Assembly: GCA_014360825.1 (NCBI GenBank)
Contig: JACIWT010000010.1
Location: forward strand, 1 to 64,000
Source: Chloroflexota bacterium
GTDB taxonomy: Bacteria; Chloroflexota; Anaerolineae; UBA2200; JACIWT01
Reading direction: 5' to 3'
Length of the DNA stretch: 64,000 nt
In this document: piece by piece, positions 44,941-50,618 of the stretch
Numbering within the stretch: the first letter of the stretch is position 1
Layout of the letters: the number at the start of each line of letters is the position of its first letter
Notes under the pieces: model-generated
The model's database searches: none
The model's input: the letters and a program-made list of their open reading frames with translations, nothing else
Told to the model about the DNA's origin: nothing
Position numbers and translations under genes: made by a program

Positions 44941-46545
44941 ATGAGCACCCTTCGCATAGATGGGGTTCACTTGACCATAGAGGATGTGGTGGCAGTTGCC
45001 AGGGCATGGGATTGTCCTGAGAGCATCCGTATCGCCCTTACGCCCGCGGCTCGTTCCCGGGTGTCCCGCGCCCAGGCTGCCGTGGAGAATCTCACCAGAC
45101 GCGGGGAAACCGTATATGGCGTGACTACGGGTTTCGGGCGTTTCAAGGACCGGCGGATTGAACCCGAACAAACTGCTGAACTGCAACGCAACATCTTGAG
45201 GAGTCATGCGGTGGGGGTCGGCCCGTTGTTAGATGAAGGCACCGTGCGAGCGATGATGCTCCTCCGTGCCAACACGTTGGCAAAGGGCCACTCTGGCATC
45301 CGCCTGGAAACGCTGGAAACCCTGATCGAGATGTTGAACCGGGGCGTGCACCCGGTTGTGCCATCGCAAGGCTCGGTCGGGGCCAGCGGTGACCTGGCAC
45401 CCCTGGCGCACATGGGCCTGGTGCTTATCGGCGAGGGCGAAGCCTGGTATCGGGGCGAGCGGCTGCCTGGCGGCGAAGCCCTGCGCCGGGCAGGCTTGCA
45501 GCCGGTCGTGTTGGGGGCCAAGGAGGGCGTGGCTCTCACCAATGGCACGGCGTTGATGACCGCCATCGGTGCTCTGACAGTCCACGCTGCGGACGAGTTG
45601 GTGCGCCTAGCGGATATCGCTGCGGCCATGAGTCTGGAGGCATTGCATGGCACACCCTTGGCCTTTGATGCCCGTATCCACGCTATGCGCCCCCATCCCC
45701 ACCAGGCGGATTGCGCCGCCCACCTGCGCCGACTGCTGGAGGGCAGTGACTTCACCCGCCCACCCGAGGACCCTCACGACGTCCAGGACGCTTACACTCT
45801 GCGCTGCATCCCCCAGGTGCACGGGGCCGTGCGCGATACCATCGCCTATGCGATGCGGGTGCTAAGCACCGAATTGAACGCTGCCACCGACAACCCGCTC
45901 CTCTTCGTGGAAGGTGACCAGGTCGCATGTCTTTCGGGTGGTAATTTCCACGGCGAGCCCATTGCCCTGGCCATGGACTTCCTGGCCCTTGGTCTGACCG
46001 AACTGGGCAATTTCTCCGAGCGGCGCATCGCCCGTCTGATGGACGCCGACTCCAACGGTGGCATCTTGCCGCCCTTCCTCACCGAGCATGGCGGGCTGCA
46101 CTCGGGCTTCATGCTGGTGCAGTACACCGCGGCCGCGCTGGCCTCGGAGAACAAAGTACTGGCCCACCCCGCCAGCGCCGACACCATCCCCACCTCGGCC
46201 AACACCGAGGACCACGTGAGCATGGGCACGACGGCAGCACGGCAGGCGCGGGAGGTGCTGGGCAACGTGCAGACCATCATCGCTTTGGAACTCCTGTGTG
46301 CGGCGCAGGGGATTGACTTTCGCCGCAAGACGCAGGGGCCCTCGGCGCGCCTGGGACGGGGCACGGCACCCGCCTATGCCCTGATACGCAGGGATGTACC
46401 CTTCATCGAGCGGGACACAATCCTATACCCGTACATCGAAGCCATGCGCCAGTTGGTGGTGAGCGGGGAACTCTTGCGGGCGGTGGAGGGGGAAGTGGGG
46501 CCTTTGGCGGGCGTTGATGAAATGGGCAAGGTGCGGTATACTTAG
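44941..46545 (+). CDS. hutH: Histidine ammonia-lyase
   Basis: 534 residues, slightly longer than typical (~510). The self-cyclising MIO triad Ala-Ser-Gly is at residues 148-150 in 'GSVGASGDLAPLAHMGL'. Other conserved blocks are 'VYGVTTGFGRFKDR' (catalytic Tyr), 'NGTALMTAIGAL', 'QDAYTLRCIPQVHGAV', 'ATDNPLLF' and 'GGNFHGEPIALAMDF'. It deaminates histidine to urocanate, the substrate of the hutU product encoded at 54974. Normally the two are adjacent; here 8.4 kb separates them. HAL is favoured over PAL/TAL by that partner. Confidence 0.94.
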   Translation: MSTLRIDGVHLTIEDVVAVARAWDCPESIRIALTPAARSRVSRAQAAVENLTRRGETVYGVTTGFGRFKDRRIEPEQTAELQRNILRSHAVGVGPLLDEGTVRAMMLLRANTLAKGHSGIRLETLETLIEMLNRGVHPVVPSQGSVGASGDLAPLAHMGLVLIGEGEAWYRGERLPGGEALRRAGLQPVVLGAKEGVALTNGTALMTAIGALTVHAADELVRLADIAAAMSLEALHGTPLAFDARIHAMRPHPHQADCAAHLRRLLEGSDFTRPPEDPHDVQDAYTLRCIPQVHGAVRDTIAYAMRVLSTELNAATDNPLLFVEGDQVACLSGGNFHGEPIALAMDFLALGLTELGNFSERRIARLMDADSNGGILPPFLTEHGGLHSGFMLVQYTAAALASENKVLAHPASADTIPTSANTEDHVSMGTTAARQAREVLGNVQTIIALELLCAAQGIDFRRKTQGPSARLGRGTAPAYALIRRDVPFIERDTILYPYIEAMRQLVVSGELLRAVEGEVGPLAGVDEMGKVRYT

Positions 46546-46595
46546 TAGTGGATGTGTACTTTTGCGTATCCATGTAGTCGTCAGGAGGTTTTCTG

Positions 46596-46871
46596 ATGTC
46601 CTCTCAAGCGATTGTCAACCCCGAAGACCTGGAACGTTTTGCCCGCGAACTCAAGCAATTCAATGCCCAACTGCGCGACAGCACATCCCGGCTGCAGGGC
46701 GAGTTCCACCGCCTGGGCGACACCTGGCGTGACCAGGAGCATTACAAGTTCGCCCAGGAGTTCGAGCAAACTATGCGAGTGATCCACAGATTCCTGCAGG
46801 TCGCCGACCAACACATCCCCTTCCTACTTCGCAAAGCCCAGCGGGTGCGGGAATACCTGCAGCAGCGCTAA
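46596..46871 (+). CDS. WXG100-like small helical protein 1
   Basis: 91 residues, predicted helix-turn-helix hairpin. The turn holds 'RLGDTWRDQEHYKFAQEFEQTM' with Trp44-Arg-Asp46, i.e. W-x-D where canonical ESAT-6/WXG100 proteins have W-x-G. No signal peptide. AGGAGG precedes the ATG. It is the first gene of an operon-like run to 53465 that includes a second close homologue and an FtsK-type ATPase, the expected company of a type VII substrate. I see no C-terminal Y-x-x-x-D/E secretion tag. Confidence 0.78.
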   Translation: MSSQAIVNPEDLERFARELKQFNAQLRDSTSRLQGEFHRLGDTWRDQEHYKFAQEFEQTMRVIHRFLQVADQHIPFLLRKAQRVREYLQQR

Positions 46872-46883
46872 AGGAGGTGCATC

Positions 46884-47162
46884 GTGGGTGCGGTGCGGGC
46901 CAACCCCAAAGATATGCGCGAGTTCGCTGGTTACCTGAAGCGTTTCAATGTTATGCTGACCGAAGAGAAGCGCCAATTGCGGGCCCGGTTTGTGCGCCTG
47001 GGAGAGACTTGGCAAGACCAGAAGTATCAGAACTTTGCCCAGGAGTTCGAGCAAACCATGCGGCTGCTGGATTACTTTGAGAAAGCAAGTGAAGAGGTGG
47101 TTCCCTTTTTGCTAAAAGACGCCGAGATTTTGGAAGCCTACCTGGAGAGAAGACGGCGATGA
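46884..47162 (+). CDS. WXG100-like small helical protein 2
   Basis: 92 residues from GTG 46884 (AAAGGAGGTG site). It is a clear paralogue of the preceding protein: 'RLGETWQDQKYQNFAQEFEQTM', Trp43-Gln-Asp45 at the turn, same hairpin length. The pair probably forms a heterodimer, as ESX pairs do. Its stop overlaps the start of the next gene by 4 bp, indicating translational coupling to the large helical/metallopeptidase protein, a layout seen when a small WXG partner escorts a bigger T7SS effector. Confidence 0.78.
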   Translation: MGAVRANPKDMREFAGYLKRFNVMLTEEKRQLRARFVRLGETWQDQKYQNFAQEFEQTMRLLDYFEKASEEVVPFLLKDAEILEAYLERRRR

Positions 47163-48160
47163 GCAGTGGCGCTAATGTACGGGCGATTCAGGCCTTGGAT
47201 GACCTGAAAGGGGCTCTGAATCGCTTCGCCGGGGAAGCACAAGAAGTGCTGCAGGCGGCAGAACAAGATATCCGGCGGACAGAGGAATGGCTGCAGGAAC
47301 GCCTGAATCACTGGCGGAACGAAGTACAGCGGCGACAAGAAGAGGTGCGGCTGGCCGAGGCGGCTTTGGCCCGCTGTCTCGCATCTGGATACCGTGATCG
47401 CGATGGTCACTACCACGCCCCAGACTGCAGCGCTTACGAGCACGCTTTGCTCCAGGCCCGTGTCCGCCTGCGAGAAGCCGAGACCGAACTGCGCAATGTG
47501 CAGGAGTGGATGCGGGTAGTAGGACAGGCGGCCGCAGCGTACCGCACGCAGGCACAGCGTTTAGGCCGGCAACTCGCCGTGGACATTCCCAGCGCGGACG
47601 CCCTCCTGGAGCACAAGATTGCCGATTTGCAGGCGTATCTGGCTGTTGCGGTGCCAGCGGGGACGGGGGTGATCTCCTCTGTGGGCAGCATAACACAGGT
47701 AGGGGCAGTCCAATGGAATGTTGCCGGCGACAGCGAAGAGATCGCCAAACTCCAAGAGGGGTTGATGAGGCTCGAAGGGACAAGTCTCGGTCAGCCCATC
47801 GCAGCAGCCATCCATGAGCACGGCACAGGCGTGCGCTTTGGGCAAACCCCTAAAGATGTTATTGCCTATTTCGACCCTGATAAGAACGAGATTGTTATCC
47901 ATGAACGTTTCCGAGACAGTTCACCCAATGTTATAGCGGCCCATCTCGCCCACGAGGGCACTCATGTGCAGTGGGATAGGGATGATTCCATTGATCAGGA
48001 GTACTACGCTTTCAAAGCCCAGGCGGAAGTCTGGAACCAGGTGAAAGGAAAGGAGACGGACGAGCAGTGCGATTGGGTAAGCTGGATGATTTCGCTGGGA
48101 GAGGGAAGAGCCAAGGCCATTATTCGGTTTCACTATCCCGACCTGCCAGAGAGTGCCTGA
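47159..48160 (+). CDS. Long helical protein with C-terminal HEGTH metallopeptidase-like domain, candidate T7SS-like effector
   Basis: 333 residues. Residues 1-200 are mostly Glu/Arg/Ala/Gln-rich coiled coil (LXG/WXG-like delivery region) with a small Cys/His patch 'CLASGYRDRDGHYHAPDC'. Residues 225-333 form a compact domain with the zinc motif H265-E-G-T-H269 in 'NVIAAHLAHEGTHVQWD' and a plausible third ligand at Glu281 ('DQEYYAFKAQAEVW'). No signal peptide. It overlaps the upstream WXG-like gene by 4 bp. It could be a secreted enzyme or toxin; no immunity gene is obvious unless the next gene serves. The family is not recognised. Confidence 0.7.
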   Translation: MSSGANVRAIQALDDLKGALNRFAGEAQEVLQAAEQDIRRTEEWLQERLNHWRNEVQRRQEEVRLAEAALARCLASGYRDRDGHYHAPDCSAYEHALLQARVRLREAETELRNVQEWMRVVGQAAAAYRTQAQRLGRQLAVDIPSADALLEHKIADLQAYLAVAVPAGTGVISSVGSITQVGAVQWNVAGDSEEIAKLQEGLMRLEGTSLGQPIAAAIHEHGTGVRFGQTPKDVIAYFDPDKNEIVIHERFRDSSPNVIAAHLAHEGTHVQWDRDDSIDQEYYAFKAQAEVWNQVKGKETDEQCDWVSWMISLGEGRAKAIIRFHYPDLPESA

Positions 48161-48183
48161 GCAGGTGCAGGAGGAGGTGGTTT

Positions 48184-48801
48184 ATGGTAGAAGGATATGT
48201 TCCTTTTCAATCTACTCGGCCGTCAGCACCGTGCAGTTTTCTTTATCCTGCTGACTGGCAAATCCGAGAAATTGAGCAGGATGAATCAGTGGAATTCTTC
48301 ATAGCCGGCCCACGAAGCCCGACTGGAACCTGCGCTGCATCCTTCACCGTTCGTGTGTCACCGGTGTCCCAAGAAATGCTGGAGGATGCAGCAGCTGCCT
48401 TTCTCTCCCGCTACCGGCCAGCTCCAGGCTTCAGTGAACTGGGACGAGCCTCTGGTATGGTGGCCGGATGTCCTGCCGTGGAGGTCGAGATCACTTATCG
48501 GATGCCCCTGCCACTCAATAGCATCAATGCCCAGGCGACTACCATTCGCGAGCGCCACATTTTCCTGAGGCGAGGAGGGCAGCTTTACGAACTTCTCTAT
48601 ATGGCACTGGATGAGGACTACAGAACCTGGCTGGAGGCTTTTCGCACCCTGGTGCGCACGTTCGCTTTCCTGGAGGAGCCTGTCGGTGCAACCTTTCAGC
48701 CTCTGGTCACCCCAAGCTCGCAGATACTACGGGAGGATGCGATAGGTTACGAGAACGATGAGGGCAAGAGCAGTGAGCAATCTGAACACGATCACGGCTG
48801 A
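48184..48801 (+). CDS. PsbP/DUF1795-like protein of the WXG island
   Basis: 205 residues from ATG 48184 (AGGAGGTGG site). The pattern 'CSFLYPADWQIREIEQDESVEFFIAGP' through 'RHIFLRRGGQLYELLYMALDEDYRTWLEAFRTLVRTFAF' is typical of PsbP/DcrB/DUF1795 α-β-α folds, which are often accessory or chaperone-like proteins in secretion loci. No signal peptide, so probably cytosolic. It follows the metallopeptidase-like gene by 23 bp and could be its chaperone or inhibitor; this is inference. Its 3' end overlaps the next small gene by 44 bp. Confidence 0.65.
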   Translation: MVEGYVPFQSTRPSAPCSFLYPADWQIREIEQDESVEFFIAGPRSPTGTCAASFTVRVSPVSQEMLEDAAAAFLSRYRPAPGFSELGRASGMVAGCPAVEVEITYRMPLPLNSINAQATTIRERHIFLRRGGQLYELLYMALDEDYRTWLEAFRTLVRTFAFLEEPVGATFQPLVTPSSQILREDAIGYENDEGKSSEQSEHDHG

Positions 48802-48988
48802 ATTGGATGAAGCCTGGCAACGCTTGCGCCAGCGTTGGGAGGAGACGAAAGCAATGTGGAACGACCCAGTGCGTTGGCAGTTTGAACGGGAGTTCTGGCA
48901 GCCGCTGGAGAGCCAGGTGCCAATCATACTGAAGGAGATGGAGCGGCTGGCGCAGGTGATTGCCCAGGCACGGCGGAATGTGAGGTGA
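48758..48988 (+). CDS. WXG100-like small helical protein 3
   Basis: 76 residues, mostly helical, rich in Trp/Glu/Arg: '[22 protein letters not shown]' with Trp34-Asn-Asp36 repeating the W-x-D turn of proteins 1 and 2. It overlaps the previous gene by 44 bp in another frame; a GTG at 48773 is an alternative start. No good ribosome-binding site is visible for either, so translation may be coupled. It is shorter than the other two and more divergent. Confidence 0.62.
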   Translation: MRARAVSNLNTITAELDEAWQRLRQRWEETKAMWNDPVRWQFEREFWQPLESQVPIILKEMERLAQVIAQARRNVR

Positions 48989-48993
48989 GGTCA

Positions 48994-49072
48994 CTGTCAA
49001 CGGATTTTTGGAGCGGATCGAGCGGATGGCGACCGAAATCCGTTCCATCCGCTCCTGTGAATACGTTGACAG
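48994..49072. repeat. 79-bp nested palindromic element
   Basis: Outer arms CTGTCAACG (48994-49002) and CGTTGACAG (49064-49072) are exact inverses, as are the inner arms GGAGCGGAT (49010-49018) and ATCCGCTCC (49047-49055). AACGGATTT (49000-49008) and AAATCCGTT (49036-49044) give an alternative pairing. It fills the gap between two genes and could be a small palindromic mobile element or an mRNA stem-loop. Confidence 0.6.
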
Positions 49073-49098
49073 CAATCCCGCTCTTACGGAGGAATCCT

Positions 49099-50160
49099 AT
49101 GCCCGAACCAGACCTGTTGCAACATCAGCGTGAAATCCTACGCACTTTCCGCGATGCCACCGCTCAGCGCGCAAAGGTCGAGGCTGAAGCGGAAGCCCGC
49201 CGCAAAGCCGACCGCGAGGCCGCCGACACAGACCTGGAACAAGTGCGCCAGATGGCCGCCGTCCAACTGGCCGAAGTCCGCAAGGCCCAGGAGGAAGCCC
49301 AGGCCGCCCTGGACCAGGCCGATCTGCAAGACCTCTGGGAACAAGCCAGACCATCCCCACCCACCGCCAGCCCCGATGCCGACCCGGCCCAGGAACTGGC
49401 CCGCTGTGTCTCTACGGCTACTGACGCACCAAAAGCAATACAGGCGGGTATTGAAGCATTGCGGCGGTGGCGTCTTCGCGCAGCTGTGCGCCGCCGGCTA
49501 CTGATCACCTCTGCCGCAGTTGTTTTGGTCTTTCTGGCAGTCGTTTGCGCAGTGGCAGGTTATCGCACGTACCGGGAATTGCAGATGGCACGACTATACC
49601 ATTCCGCAGTTACAGCCCTTGAGGTTGGGGAGTGGGACAAGGCTCGGGCAGGCTTGAATCAACTTATTGCCATGAATAGCAATTACAAGGACGCCCAAAC
49701 CTTGCTGCGCGAGAGTTATTACCGAGAAGCGGTTGCAGCACTGGAGGCGAGCGAATGGGAAAAAGCGGCCAAGGCTATCATCCAGTTATGCAAACTGGAG
49801 CCTGCTTACAAAGATATCCCCGACTTACTTGCTCAGCATTCGCACCCACAGCTTTGGGGGAAGTTCTGGTTAGAAAGTGATGTGAGTTCTGTCGGTGCTA
49901 TACGTAGCCATACAGCCGCGGTGCGTAGCGTGGCCTTCTCCCCAGACGGGGCAATTCTGGCTTCGGGGAGCGATGACGGGAGGGTGAGACTGTGGGATGT
50001 GGCCAGCGGGCGGGAGTTGCGCACCCTGAGCGGGCATACAGCCGCGGTGTGTAGCGTGGCCTTCTCCCCAGACGGGGCAATTCTGGCCTCTGGGGGCTAT
50101 GACGAGACGGTGAGGCTGTGGAGCCCAACTGTCGTTGCTACCCAGTCGCCAAAGCAATAA
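49099..50160 (+). CDS. Membrane protein with coiled coil, helical repeats and two WD40 repeats (probably truncated)
   Basis: 353 residues from ATG 49099 (GGAGGAA site). In order: charged coiled coil (about 5-90), Pro/Ala linker, one membrane helix (about 134-155, '[19 protein letters not shown]'), two TPR-like helical repeats ('[21 protein letters not shown]' and '[21 protein letters not shown]'), then two WD40 repeats (271-353: '[20 protein letters not shown]', 'VRLWD'). A propeller needs about seven repeats, so two cannot close one. The same frame continues after the TAA at 50158 into a LecA-like domain (50161-50529). It may be the membrane anchor for the soluble ATPase encoded downstream. 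Confidence 0.75.
   Translation: MPEPDLLQHQREILRTFRDATAQRAKVEAEAEARRKADREAADTDLEQVRQMAAVQLAEVRKAQEEAQAALDQADLQDLWEQARPSPPTASPDADPAQELARCVSTATDAPKAIQAGIEALRRWRLRAAVRRRLLITSAAVVLVFLAVVCAVAGYRTYRELQMARLYHSAVTALEVGEWDKARAGLNQLIAMNSNYKDAQTLLRESYYREAVAALEASEWEKAAKAIIQLCKLEPAYKDIPDLLAQHSHPQLWGKFWLESDVSSVGAIRSHTAAVRSVAFSPDGAILASGSDDGRVRLWDVASGRELRTLSGHTAAVCSVAFSPDGAILASGGYDETVRLWSPTVVATQSPKQ
49909..50121 (+). repeat. Near-identical WD40 direct DNA repeats (126-bp unit)
   Basis: Unit 1 starts at 49909 and unit 2 at 50035, exactly 126 bp (42 codons) apart. The first ~65 bases are almost identical, differing at isolated positions. Such identity indicates recent duplication, or that a longer array was collapsed in assembly. 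Confidence 0.85.
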
Positions 50161-50529
50161 ACGAAGATTATTTCCGTTCCGGCAAGCGATGCTGCAGGGA
50201 TTCATACAGGTCTTGATGTGCGACGCGGCGATACAACAAAGTTCCATGCCCAAGGTAGGTGGTGCTGGCGTGATGGGTCTGAGTGTTCTGACCGTGATGG
50301 AACCCCAGGACGCCCGTGGCCAGAAGAGCGCCCCACTATCCTCGATGGCGAACCGTTCGGAAAGTTAATTGGCCGTGTAGGTGATTGGATGTTTGCCATT
50401 GGCAGCACTGCCGTGGTGACCGCCGCTGCCGATGGCGAGTTGCTGCTGCTCATGAACGACCGAGTAGGATATTACCACGATAATAGCGGCTCGATCACGG
50501 TGGAAGTAACAGTAACCGCAGCCCGGTAG
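50161..50529 (+). pseudogene. LecA-like (PA-I galactophilic lectin-type) domain, in frame after the WD40 stop codon
   Basis: The codons directly after the TAA at 50158-50160 read 'TKIISVPASDAAGIHTGLDVRRGDTT' in pieces, then 'FHAQGRW', 'PFGKLIGRVGDWMFAIGS', 'ADGELLLLMNDRVGYYHDNSGSITVEV': the full strand order of a LecA-like lectin domain. A GTG at 50218 exists, but starting there would delete the first β-strand, and no ribosome-binding site fits. So this is best read as the detached C-terminal domain of the preceding protein, separated by one in-frame stop (nonsense mutation, sequencing error, or a recoded stop). If intact, the fusion would be about 476 residues. Confidence 0.7.
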
Positions 50530-50618
50530 TAGGACTTTGACTTCGGGACACGGTTATAGGCTCGGGGGACTGACCCAGTGAAGTAGGATATGGGCGATAT
50601 GTTTAGTGGAGGTTTTCT

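Noticed and set aside
44338-45207. Minus-strand frame of 289 residues spanning the regulator, thioredoxin and hutH start
   Set aside because: It overlaps three well-supported genes and a terminator on the other strand and shows no recognisable protein features.
49909-50121. CRISPR-like array
   Set aside because: The two repeats are contiguous 126-bp coding units translating to WD40 repeats, without spacers.
50218-50529. Independent gene starting at GTG 50218
   Set aside because: A start there would remove the first strand of the LecA-like domain, which is readable in frame upstream to the TAA at 50158; no ribosome-binding site fits.
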